This document shows positions 1 through 8,816 of a stretch of 64,000 bases of DNA, piece after piece (the first letter of the stretch is position 1; every line of letters begins with the position of its first letter). The notes below the pieces were generated by a model that was not told the origin of the DNA, did not search any database, and was given only the letters and a program-made list of their open reading frames with translations. Made by a program: the position numbers and the translations under genes. The stretch is taken from positions 124,001 to 188,000 of the forward strand of contig NZ_SUHQ01000004.1 in the NCBI RefSeq assembly GCF_004962245.1, read 5' to 3'. This DNA comes from Mesorhizobium sp. (GTDB lineage: Bacteria > Pseudomonadota > Alphaproteobacteria > Rhizobiales > Rhizobiaceae).

Positions 1-12
1 CTGGTCAGGGGA

Positions 13-906
13 ATGAGCGCCATGAATGCAGTCTCCAAGGCGGGCGGGGAGGGCACGCACTCTTCCCCGCCAAGGCCGAAGGTGCGCCTTCGCATGATCA
101 ATGCGAAGGTCTCGCGCGGCGGCGCCTTGTTCCTCGGCGGCTTGCCGTTCTTGTTCGTGGCGATCGCCTACCTGATCGCTTCCGCGCAACGACTGGCTGT
201 CAATCCCAGCGACAAGCTGCTGCCTTCGCCGGTGCAGATGTGGTCGGCCTTCCTTGACCTGGCGACGGTTCCGGACAAGCGCTCCGGCGACCTCATCCTG
301 TGGGTCGACACCTATGCCAGTCTCGTCAGGCTGTTCGCCGGCGTGGGCGTGGCCACGCTCGTAGCGCTTTCGCTTGGCATCGCCATCGGCTTCATTCCGC
401 GGGTGCGGGCCTTCCTGCTGCCTTTCGTCACCGTCGTCTGCGTCATTCCACCATTGGCGCTGCTGCCGATCCTGTTCATCGCGCTTGGCCTTGGCGAAAC
501 GGCCAAGATCACGCTGATCGCCATCGGCGTCGCGCCGGTGATGGTGCGCGACATCGCAAACCGGGTGATGGAATTGCCGTCCGAACTGGTGGCCAAGGCG
601 CAGACGCTTGGCGGCAACAGCTGGACCATGATCTTGCGGCTGGTGCTGCCGCAAGTCATGCCGCGCCTCATCACCTGTGTGCGGCTGGCGCTCGGGCCTG
701 CCTGGCTTTTCCTGATCGCCGCCGAAGCCATCGCGTCGACCGAGGGGCTGGGTTACCGCATCTTCCTCGTCCGCCGCTATCTGTCGATGGACGTGATCCT
801 TCCCTATGTCGCCTGGATCACGTTGCTTGCCGTCATCACCGACTGGCTGCTGGTACGGCTTTCCCAGGCGATGTCCCCCTGGGCGCATCCGGTGGAGGCC
901 AAATGA
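13..906 (+). CDS. ABC transporter permease, nitrate/taurine (SsuC/TauC) type
   Basis: Inner-membrane permease of 297 residues with several hydrophobic segments from about residue 37 to 290 and an EAA-type coupling loop at about 188-215 (LVAKAQTLGGNSW core), typical of the BPD_transp_1 fold in nitrate/sulfonate/taurine importers. An N-terminal cytoplasmic stretch of about 35 residues precedes the first membrane segment. Its stop overlaps the start of the ATPase gene by 4 bases (ATGA), and the ureohydrolase gene follows, so the substrate is probably the nitrogen compound that enzyme attacks. A solute-binding protein gene is not visible and may lie left of the window. An alternative ATG lies at 22. 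Confidence 0.9.
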   Translation: MSAMNAVSKAGGEGTHSSPPRPKVRLRMINAKVSRGGALFLGGLPFLFVAIAYLIASAQRLAVNPSDKLLPSPVQMWSAFLDLATVPDKRSGDLILWVDTYASLVRLFAGVGVATLVALSLGIAIGFIPRVRAFLLPFVTVVCVIPPLALLPILFIALGLGETAKITLIAIGVAPVMVRDIANRVMELPSELVAKAQTLGGNSWTMILRLVLPQVMPRLITCVRLALGPAWLFLIAAEAIASTEGLGYRIFLVRRYLSMDVILPYVAWITLLAVITDWLLVRLSQAMSPWAHPVEAK

Positions 907-1724
907 GCCGCATCGTCGTTCACGGGCTGGAAAAGAGCTACGGCGATGCCCGCGTGCTCGAGCGGGTCAACGTCACCGCCGAGGCCGGCGAATTCCTGTC
1001 GCTGGTCGGCGCCAGCGGCTGCGGAAAATCGACGTTCCTGCGCATCCTGCTCGGCCAGGAGCAGCAGAGCGGCGGCGTGGTCGTTGTCGACGACGGCCCG
1101 ATCGTGCCCGAACCCACACCGCAGCGCGGCATCGTCTTCCAGCGCTATTCGGTGTTTCCGCATCTGACCGCCCTCCAGAACCTGCTGCTGGTCGAAGACT
1201 TTCGCTCGGGCGGGCCGTTTGGCCGCGTCTTCGGCGCCAGGCGCAGAAATGCCAGGCAAGTGGCCGAAGCCATGCTGGAGCGGGTCGGCCTTGCCCACGC
1301 GCGCGACCTCTATCCCGCCTCGCTCTCGGGCGGCATGCAGCAGCGGCTGGCGATTGCGCAGACCTTGCTTGGCCGTCCGCAGATACTGCTTCTCGACGAG
1401 CCGTTCGGGGCGCTCGATCCCGGCATCCGCGTCGAGATGCACGAACTGCTCACCGAACTGTGGACCGAGCACGGCATGACAGTGGTGATGGTCACCCACG
1501 ACATCGGCGAGGCCTTCAAGCTCGGCACCCGCGTGCTGGTCTTCGACAAGGTGCGCCACGACCCGCAGTTCCCGTCCGCCTATGGCGCGACGATCACCTA
1601 CGATCTGAAGCTCGACCGCAAGAACCGGGCTTCTTCTCTGGAAGTGGCCAAGGTGGCCGCGATGGTCGGGACGGCCCGGCCGGATAGCGCGATCGCGACG
1701 ACGGCGTCGCAACGGAGACCTTAG
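903..1724 (+). CDS. ABC transporter ATP-binding protein, nitrate/taurine type
   Basis: Nucleotide-binding subunit of 273 residues that energises the preceding permease. Walker A GASGCGKST is near residue 37, the ABC signature LSGGMQQR near 142, Walker B LLLDEP near 162, and the H-loop is in VTHDIGEAF. After the ATPase core it has a tail containing VFDKVRHDPQFPSAYGATI. I associate that kind of tail with importers beside urea-carboxylase or guanidine genes, but this is from memory and not tested. The start is fixed by the 4-base overlap with the permease stop. The next gene begins 1 base after the stop, so these are one operon. Confidence 0.92.
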   Translation: MSRIVVHGLEKSYGDARVLERVNVTAEAGEFLSLVGASGCGKSTFLRILLGQEQQSGGVVVVDDGPIVPEPTPQRGIVFQRYSVFPHLTALQNLLLVEDFRSGGPFGRVFGARRRNARQVAEAMLERVGLAHARDLYPASLSGGMQQRLAIAQTLLGRPQILLLDEPFGALDPGIRVEMHELLTELWTEHGMTVVMVTHDIGEAFKLGTRVLVFDKVRHDPQFPSAYGATITYDLKLDRKNRASSLEVAKVAAMVGTARPDSAIATTASQRRP

Positions 1725-1725
1725 A

Positions 1726-2934
1726 ATGTTTGGAAATATCCCCGAACGCAGCCACCGCCGTGCAGGGCTCGTCGCCCGGGAGGCCAGGGAGCGCTTCCAC
1801 CACCCCGATTTCGACGCCCGCGGCACGCAGGGCTGGAAGTCGATCGAGGCCGAGGGGAAACTGCCGGAAAGCGGCTGGCGCAAGGAGCAGCAATGGGCGC
1901 TCGACATGGGCCTGCCGGGATCGGAGTCGATCGTCGACAAGTCGATCCCGACATTCGCGCGCGGCGAGCTGCCGCATTTCGCCGGCATCAACACTTTTCT
2001 CAAGGCGCCCTATGTCGAGAATGTCCGCGATGTCGGCAAATATGATGCTGCCGTCATGGGCATCCCTTTCGATAGCGGCACCACTTACCGGCCAGGAACC
2101 CGCTTCGGGCCGCAAGGCATTCGTCGCATCTCGGCGCTCTACACGCCGTACAACTATGAGCTCGGCGTCGACCTGCGCGAGCAGATGACGCTGTGCGACG
2201 CCGGCGACGTCTTCACCATTCCCGCCAACCTCGAAAAGAGCTTCGACCAGATCACCAAAGGCGTCAGCCATGTCGCCTCGTCGGGCGCGTTGCCGATCAT
2301 GCTTGGCGGCGACCATTCGATCGGCTTTCCCTGCGTGCGCGGTATTGCCGACGTGACCTCCAAGCGCATCGGCATCATCCATTTCGACCGCCATATCGAT
2401 ATCCAGGAAAAGGATCTCGACGAGCGCATGCACACCACGCCTTGGTATTGGGCGACCAACCTGCCGAATGTCTCGGCGACCAATCTCGTGCAACTCGGCA
2501 TCGGCGGCTGGCAGGTGCCCCGCTACGGCGTCGCCGAGGCTAGGAAGCGCGGCACCAACGTGCTCACCATCGCCGACATCGAGCAGATGGGCCTTGAGAA
2601 GGCGGCGGAAATCGCGCTCGAACTCGCGTGGAAAGACACCGATGCCGTCTACATCTCCTTCGACGTCGACAGCCTCGATTGCGGCTTCGTGCCCGGCACG
2701 GGCTGGCCTGAGCCGGGTGGCTTCCTGCCGCGCGAGGCGCTCAAGCTGCTTGGACTGGTGACGGCGCCTGGCATTTGCGGGCTGGAAGTGGTCGAGGTCT
2801 CGCCGCCCTACGACACATCGGACATCACGGCCCTGTTCGGCGTGCGTGTCGTCGTCGAGGCGCTCGGCTCGATGGTCGCCCACGGCAATCTCGGCAAGCA
2901 CAAATCCATCATCGACAAACCGGTGAGCTTTTGA
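1726..2934 (+). CDS. Ureohydrolase (arginase/agmatinase family), probable guanidine hydrolase
   Basis: Metal-dependent amidino hydrolase of 402 residues, longer than agmatinases (about 300-320) because of a roughly 90-residue N-terminal extension. Metal-binding motifs are present: GGDHS at 194-198, HFDRHID at 219-225 (agmatinases normally have HxDAHxD) and SFDVDSLD at 311-318, followed by GTGWPEPGG at 324-332. The Arg in HFDRH, the Trp in GTGWPEPGG and the long N-terminus match what I recall of the nickel-dependent guanidine hydrolase Sll1077 of Synechocystis and its relatives. The neighbours (ABC importer upstream, His-rich protein and HupE/UreJ nickel permease downstream) fit guanidine to urea plus ammonia with a Ni cofactor. 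The family is certain; the substrate is inferred. Confidence 0.88.
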   Translation: MFGNIPERSHRRAGLVAREARERFHHPDFDARGTQGWKSIEAEGKLPESGWRKEQQWALDMGLPGSESIVDKSIPTFARGELPHFAGINTFLKAPYVENVRDVGKYDAAVMGIPFDSGTTYRPGTRFGPQGIRRISALYTPYNYELGVDLREQMTLCDAGDVFTIPANLEKSFDQITKGVSHVASSGALPIMLGGDHSIGFPCVRGIADVTSKRIGIIHFDRHIDIQEKDLDERMHTTPWYWATNLPNVSATNLVQLGIGGWQVPRYGVAEARKRGTNVLTIADIEQMGLEKAAEIALELAWKDTDAVYISFDVDSLDCGFVPGTGWPEPGGFLPREALKLLGLVTAPGICGLEVVEVSPPYDTSDITALFGVRVVVEALGSMVAHGNLGKHKSIIDKPVSF

Positions 2935-2936
2935 CC

Positions 2937-3449
2937 ATGCACGACGATCATCATCACCACAGTCATGACCACGGCCACCATCATCATGACCATCCGCACG
3001 CCCTCGGCCACAACGGACCCGCGGGCAAGCCGCTGCAATGGCAGACGCCACATCTGCCAGACCAGGCTCACGAGCCGCCTGCCGATCCCGCCTCCGTCGA
3101 CCTCGACCTTGTTGAAACGGCCTTCCTCGAAGGCTTTGCGCGGGCGCCGGACCCGTCCAGCTTTCTGCGTCTGGCCGGCATACCCTTTGTCGGCGAGATG
3201 GCGGACGGCGTGCGGCTTCATTTGCTTCGCGTCGAGACCGAGGATCTGGTCGATGTCGGCGCGGTCATGCCGCTCGTCGGCGGCACCGGTGTCGCCTATC
3301 ACCCGTTGCCGGCGCGCCTGACATCGCACCGTCGCCGCCTCGCCTTCATCTATCACGATGGCACTGAGCAAAGGCCGCTCGGCTTCGCCGCGGCGCGCGC
3401 CCTTGCCGACCGTTCCGCGGCTTCGCAATTCGCCGTTCCCGGGCACTGA
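2937..3449 (+). CDS. Protein with His-rich N-terminus, putative nickel-handling factor
   Basis: Unrecognised protein of 170 residues. The first 25 residues hold 14 histidines mixed with Asp, like the metal-storage tails of HypB, UreE or SlyD. The rest (about 45-170) is a soluble domain with no motif I know; there is no P-loop, so it is not HypB. The ATG at 2937 lies 2 bases after the ureohydrolase stop, and a nickel permease gene follows, so an accessory role in loading Ni into the upstream enzyme is plausible. This is inference from composition and context; it could instead bind Zn or Co. Confidence 0.8.
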   Translation: MHDDHHHHSHDHGHHHHDHPHALGHNGPAGKPLQWQTPHLPDQAHEPPADPASVDLDLVETAFLEGFARAPDPSSFLRLAGIPFVGEMADGVRLHLLRVETEDLVDVGAVMPLVGGTGVAYHPLPARLTSHRRRLAFIYHDGTEQRPLGFAAARALADRSAASQFAVPGH

Positions 3450-3492
3450 AACCAGACGCCGAACCCGTCACTCTCATCGAACAGGTACAACC

Positions 3493-4095
3493 ATGAAAAC
3501 ACTCGCAAGCATGAAAACACTAGCAAGACTTGGCACCCTTTCGGCTCTCTCCGCCCTCACACCGTCGCTGGCGTTTGCCCATAGCGGCGGTTCTCATGTC
3601 CACGGCCTTTTCGCCGGCCTCGAACATCCGCTCTTCGGCATGGATCATCCGCTGGCCATGGTCGCGGTCGGCATGATTGGCGCCCGGGCTGGCGGCCGCA
3701 GTGTTGTCCTTGTGCCGCTGTTCTTTGTCTCGGCCATGGTCGCCGGAGCCTTGCTCGGCATGGCCGGCATCGGCCTGCCTTCGCTTGAAACCGGCATCGC
3801 GCTGTCGCTGGTGGTCTTCGGCGTCATGGTCGGCCTTGCCAGGCCTCTACCGCTGGCCGCTGCGGCAGCACTGACGGCCTTGTTCGGCCTCTTCCATGGC
3901 AATGCCCACGGCCTCGAGATCCCCGAGAGCGTCAGCGATATCGCCTACGCAGCGGGTTTCGTGCTCGGCACGTCGATCCTGCATGCGATCGGGGCCTTGT
4001 CCGTCCTCAAGCTGGCCAGCTGGCCGCTGCCGGTTCGCACCGCAGGTATCGCCACCTCGCTGGTTGGAATGGCGATGGCGGCACAGACCTTCTGA
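3493..4095 (+). CDS. HupE/UreJ family nickel permease
   Basis: Membrane protein of 200 residues with a predicted signal peptide ending near Ala-29, then a His-bearing segment and HPLFGMDHPLAM at about 45-56, the hallmark of HupE/UreJ proteins. Hydrophobic segments continue to the C-terminus, with a second conserved FHGNAHG motif near 137. Family members move nickel (some cobalt) for urease or hydrogenase maturation. Neither urease nor hydrogenase genes are visible here; the nearest candidate metal client is the ureohydrolase two genes upstream. I chose ATG 3493 because it begins a good signal peptide; an ATG nine codons later (3520?) region repeats the MKTLA motif and could be an alternative. 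Confidence 0.88.
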   Translation: MKTLASMKTLARLGTLSALSALTPSLAFAHSGGSHVHGLFAGLEHPLFGMDHPLAMVAVGMIGARAGGRSVVLVPLFFVSAMVAGALLGMAGIGLPSLETGIALSLVVFGVMVGLARPLPLAAAAALTALFGLFHGNAHGLEIPESVSDIAYAAGFVLGTSILHAIGALSVLKLASWPLPVRTAGIATSLVGMAMAAQTF

Positions 4096-4135
4096 GTGAG
4101 GCGATCAACGCAGGGCAAACAGGACTGGAAAGCAG

Positions 4136-4219
4136 ATGAGCCGGAAATGGTTGATGAGGCTGCGGCGCATTCGCGACATGCTGTATCAGATCCTGAAAGT
4201 CCGGGCCGAGCGGCTTTGA
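4136..4219 (+). CDS. Candidate 27-residue basic peptide
   Basis: Short open frame of 27 residues starting MSRKWLMRLRRIRD, strongly basic and amphipathic, lying 40 bases after the nickel permease gene on the same strand and ending before the convergent GntR gene. A weak purine-rich stretch precedes the ATG. I know no homologue. It may be a chance frame in the 3' end of the operon transcript. Confidence 0.25.
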   Translation: MSRKWLMRLRRIRDMLYQILKVRAERL

Positions 4220-4257
4220 GGGGCGCGGGTTCCGCGTTCCTCCAGTCGGCATGACCC

Positions 4258-4971
4258 TCAGAACTCGAGCGCCTGCCTGAGTGCCGGACCACTCCTGACG
4301 CGCAGATCGAGGTCGGCCTCGATATGGTCGATGTGGTGCAGCATCAGCGCGCTGGCCCGTTCTGCGTTGCCGCTCTCAAGCGCCTCCAGGATATTCATAT
4401 GTTCGCTATGGCCGCAGCTTGAGACACCGGAGCGGCCATAAAGCGCAATCACCAGCGACGAACGCGCCACCAGTTCCTCCATGAAGCGCTGGAGGATGAC
4501 GTTTCCCGCGACCGACGCCAGAAGCAGGTGAAAATCGCCCGAAGCCTTGATTTCCGATCGTCTTGCGCTCGGTCCGCGTTCGGCAATGAAGCGGCCTTCT
4601 TCGTCGAGCTGTGCCTTGAACGCAACGACATGCGCCGGCGTCATGCGCCCGGCCGCGGCAATCGCGATGCCGGGCTCGATGAGCCGGCGTGAAGCAAAGA
4701 CCTGACGCGCTTCCTCCGGCGACGGATTGGCGACGAAGGCGCCGCGATTGCGCTCGGTCCGCACCAACCCCTCGAAGGAGAGCATCTGCAGCGCCGCGCG
4801 GGCCACGGTGCGGCTGACATCGAACAAAGTGCCGACCTCGCCTTCGGACAGCTTGGTCCCCGGTGCCAGCCGGCGATCGACGATCGCGTCGCGCAACTGG
4901 TCGCGGATCGCCTGGGCGCGATCCTCATTGGCACTGTCGACGGCAGGGAAAGTCTGGTCGGCTATGTTCAT
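4258..4971 (-). CDS. GntR-family transcriptional regulator (FCD/VanR type)
   Basis: DNA-binding regulator of 237 residues. The N-terminal winged helix-turn-helix spans about residues 17-80 (LAPGTKLSEGEVGTLFDVSR), followed by an all-helical FCD ligand domain from about 95 with the metal-type pattern FHLLL near 148. It is divergent from the ABC importer operon starting at 5232, whose promoter region it probably controls; two 11-bp near-repeats in that gap are candidate operators. The ligand is probably the transported amine or amino acid, but nothing in the sequence identifies it. Confidence 0.9.
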   Translation of the reverse strand: MNIADQTFPAVDSANEDRAQAIRDQLRDAIVDRRLAPGTKLSEGEVGTLFDVSRTVARAALQMLSFEGLVRTERNRGAFVANPSPEEARQVFASRRLIEPGIAIAAAGRMTPAHVVAFKAQLDEEGRFIAERGPSARRSEIKASGDFHLLLASVAGNVILQRFMEELVARSSLVIALYGRSGVSSCGHSEHMNILEALESGNAERASALMLHHIDHIEADLDLRVRSGPALRQALEF

Positions 4972-5026
4972 GGCGGTGGTTCCTGTGCCTTTCTATCCTG
5001 AATCGGATCGCTTGCACGAGAGCCAA

Positions 5027-5059
5027 ATTGAATACAGAGACAGAAAAGATTGCATACGA
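5027..5059. promoter_or_regulatory. Candidate GntR operator pair
   Basis: ATTGAATACAG at 5027-5037 and ATTGCATACGA at 5049-5059 are direct near-repeats exactly 22 bases apart (two helical turns) in the 260-bp gap between the divergent gntR and importer genes. ATTGNATAC resembles half-sites used by FCD-type GntR regulators. No binding data; inferred. Confidence 0.4.
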
Positions 5060-5231
5060 TTTTTGCGACGATCCGCAACAATTGCCCATAATTTGCGCAT
5101 CGCACGAGACTGCCGTTTGGGAAGGCGTCCGCTTGCGATGCTGATTTTCACAAGAATTCAATTGGTTGAGGCGGCGGCACGCAACTGGCACGCATGATGC
5201 TTCGGTTAATCCCGACCAAAGGGGATGCCGG

Positions 5232-6320
<1,089 letters not shown>

Positions 6321-6353
6321 ACCAGCATAACCAACAAAACAGGGGAACTGACC

Positions 6354-7643
6354 ATGACAAACACCACCGACAAGAAGACAGGAATTTCCCGCCGCTCGCT
6401 GCTCAAGACAGGTGCTGCCGCCGTCGGTTTTGCCGCCGGCGCCGGCATCATCACCGGCTTCCCGACGATCTGGGCGCAATCCAACATCACATTGCGCCAG
6501 TTCGGCACCGGCGTGTCGAACCTCAACGCCATCGCCGACAAGTGCAAGGCCGATCTCGGCATCACGCTGGAGATGACGGCGACCGATTCCGACGCCGCCG
6601 CCCAGCGCGCGGTCACCCAGCCGGACAGCTACGACATCGCCGACATCGAATACTGGATCGCCAAGAAAGTGTATCCGTCCGGCGTGATGCAGCCGATGGA
6701 TGTCAAGAAGCTGAAATATTACGACAAGATCGTACCGCTTTTCATCAACGGCAAGCTGGCGCCCGACAGCGTCATCGCCCAGGGCACCGCGCCGCATACG
6801 GTCGGCTTCGTCGAGGCGCAGGACGCAAAGACCTTTGCCAAGGAACCGACGCAGTGGATGACGATGGTTCCGACCATTTACAATGCCGATACGCTCGGCA
6901 TCCGCCCCGATCTTGTCGGCCGTGACATCACCACCTGGGCCGACATCATGGATCCAGCCTTCAAGGGCAAGACCGCCATCCTCAACATTCCGTCGATCGG
7001 TATCATGGATGCAGCGATGATCATGGAAGCCTTGGGCAACATCAAATACGCCGACAAGGGCAACATGACCAAGGAGGAGATCGACAAGACGATCGACTTC
7101 CTGATCAAGGCCAAGCAGGACGGCCAGTTCCGTGCGTTCTGGAAATCGTTCGACGAGAGCGTCAACCTGATGGCGTCGGGAGAAGTGGTCATTCAGTCGA
7201 TGTGGTCGCCGGCCGTCGCGGCGGTGCGCTCCAAGGGCATCGCCTGCAAGTACCAGCCGCTCAAGGAAGGTTACCGCGCATGGGGTGGCGGTCTCGGCCT
7301 CGCCTCGCATCTGTCGGGCGCGCAGCTGGACGCCGCCTATGAATACATCAATTGGTACACGTCCGGCTGGGTCGGCGGTTACCTCAATCGTCAGGGCTAT
7401 TATTCAGCCGCGATGGAGACCGCTAAAAACTTCATGTCGGAAGACGAATGGGGTTTTTGGATCGAAGGCAAGCCGGCCAAGGGCGACATCCTGTCGCCGG
7501 AAGGCAAGGTCATGGAGAAGGCGGGCGCGGTGCGTGACGGCGGCTCCTTCGTCGAGCGCATGGGTAAGGTCGCCTGCTGGAACTCGGTCATGGACGAGGA
7601 CCGCTACATGGTGAGGCGCTGGAACGAGTTCATCGCGGCGTAG
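6354..7643 (+). CDS. ABC transporter solute-binding protein, PotD-like, Tat-exported
   Basis: Periplasmic binding protein of 429 residues. The N-terminus carries a twin-arginine signal (SRRSLLKTGAAAVGF, about residues 12-26) and a hydrophobic stretch ending near IWAQSN, so it is probably folded before export. The mature part follows the spermidine/putrescine-binding (SBP_bac_8) pattern with segments such as TTWADIMDPAFKGK near 196 and VVIQSMWSPAV near 280. It delivers an unknown ligand to the permeases at 7901 and 8817. The racemase in the same operon hints at an amino acid or hydantoin-like ligand, but that is inference. Confidence 0.9.
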   Translation: MTNTTDKKTGISRRSLLKTGAAAVGFAAGAGIITGFPTIWAQSNITLRQFGTGVSNLNAIADKCKADLGITLEMTATDSDAAAQRAVTQPDSYDIADIEYWIAKKVYPSGVMQPMDVKKLKYYDKIVPLFINGKLAPDSVIAQGTAPHTVGFVEAQDAKTFAKEPTQWMTMVPTIYNADTLGIRPDLVGRDITTWADIMDPAFKGKTAILNIPSIGIMDAAMIMEALGNIKYADKGNMTKEEIDKTIDFLIKAKQDGQFRAFWKSFDESVNLMASGEVVIQSMWSPAVAAVRSKGIACKYQPLKEGYRAWGGGLGLASHLSGAQLDAAYEYINWYTSGWVGGYLNRQGYYSAAMETAKNFMSEDEWGFWIEGKPAKGDILSPEGKVMEKAGAVRDGGSFVERMGKVACWNSVMDEDRYMVRRWNEFIAA

Positions 7644-7677
7644 TGCAAAACCAACGCGCCATTTGAGATGCCTCATT

Positions 7678-7848
7678 CCTTCCCACCCCCCTCTGTCCTG
7701 CCGGACATCTCCCCCGCAAGGGGGGAGATTGCGCACTCAATACCGCTTTCGCCAACCACCGGCGCTGCAAGAATGGCGCCGGCAGCGCAACTGCCAATCT
7801 CCCCCCTTGCGGGGGAGATGTCCGGCAGGACAGAGGGGGGTGGGAAGG
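7678..7848. repeat. Long palindromic repeat element between importer genes
   Basis: Two 54-base arms (7678-7731 and 7795-7848) are exact reverse complements around a 63-base spacer. Each arm contains the sub-palindrome around CCCCCGCAAGGGGGG. The element sits in the 257-bp gap between the solute-binding protein and first permease genes, so it is transcribed and would form a very stable stem. It resembles intergenic palindromic repeats scattered through rhizobial genomes. It may damp expression of the permeases relative to the binding protein. Apparent reading frames here are products of the repeat. Confidence 0.85.
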
Positions 7849-7900
7849 ATCGCAACCTGGCAAATCGCTCCTCTGCCACATCGCACCAGGGCTGTTCCAG

Positions 7901-8815
7901 ATGACTGTGGCCCTCGACCAGCCCGCAAGCACCGCCGTCGCAAAGCCGGCCAGACGCAGCCGGCGTTCACTGGCCGGCCTCGCACCCTACCTCCAGGCAA
8001 CACCGCTGGCGCTGATCCTCGGCGCGTTCCTCCTATTGCCGATCCTGATGATCGCCGTGGTCTCCTTCTGGGACTACGATTTCGCGGCGATGTATCCGGA
8101 TTTCCTGACCACCAACTACGCCGACACGCTCGGCTCCTGGGTCACTTGGAAAACCTATCTGAACACGCTGAAATACGCTGGTATCGTCTGGGCGCTGACG
8201 CTCTTCATCGGCTTCTGGGTCGCCTATTTCCTCGCCTTCCATATCAGGACCACGGCCATGCAGATGGTGCTGTTCCTGGTCTGCACCGTGCCGTTCCTGA
8301 CCTCCAACATCATCCGCATGATCTCGTGGATTCCCGTGTTAGGCCGCAATGGCCTTGTCAACTCGACGCTGGTGCAACTGGGACTGGTCCCGAAGCCGAT
8401 CGAATGGCTGCTCTATTCCGAATTCGCCGTGGTGCTCGCCATGGTGCATCTCTACACGCTGTTCATGGTGACGCCGATCTTCAACACGCTGATGCGCATC
8501 GACAAGTCGTTGATCGAGGCCGCGCGCGACGCCGGCGCTTCCGGCTGGCAGGTCCTGTGGAACGTCATCATCCCGCTCGCCAAGCCCGGCATGGCGATCG
8601 GCACCATCTTCGTCGTCACGCTGGTGATGGCCGACTTTTCGACGGTGCAGGTGATGTCTGGCGGACAGAGCGCCTCCGTCGCGTTGATGATGAAGAACCA
8701 GATGTCGCTGCTGCAATATCCGGCGGCTGCCGCCAACGCGGTCGTCCTCCTGGTTCTGGTGCTGCTGATGGTCGCCGGCATCCTGCGCATCGTCGACATC
8801 CGCAAGGAGTTATGA
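7901..8815 (+). CDS. ABC transporter permease, PotB type
   Basis: Membrane permease of 304 residues with about six hydrophobic segments and an EAA loop near 200-215 (LIEAARDAGASGWQVLWNV). A basic, Ala-rich cytoplasmic N-terminus of about 25 residues precedes the first membrane segment. It pairs with the PotC-type permease that begins 1 base after its stop. Together with 5232 and 6354 this is a complete polyamine/opine-class importer. The ligand is unknown. Confidence 0.92.
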   Translation: MTVALDQPASTAVAKPARRSRRSLAGLAPYLQATPLALILGAFLLLPILMIAVVSFWDYDFAAMYPDFLTTNYADTLGSWVTWKTYLNTLKYAGIVWALTLFIGFWVAYFLAFHIRTTAMQMVLFLVCTVPFLTSNIIRMISWIPVLGRNGLVNSTLVQLGLVPKPIEWLLYSEFAVVLAMVHLYTLFMVTPIFNTLMRIDKSLIEAARDAGASGWQVLWNVIIPLAKPGMAIGTIFVVTLVMADFSTVQVMSGGQSASVALMMKNQMSLLQYPAAAANAVVLLVLVLLMVAGILRIVDIRKEL

Positions 8816-8816
8816 C

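Noticed and set aside
1..12. Guanidine-I (ykkC) riboswitch before the first operon
   Set aside because: The operon leader lies outside the window, so presence or absence cannot be judged.
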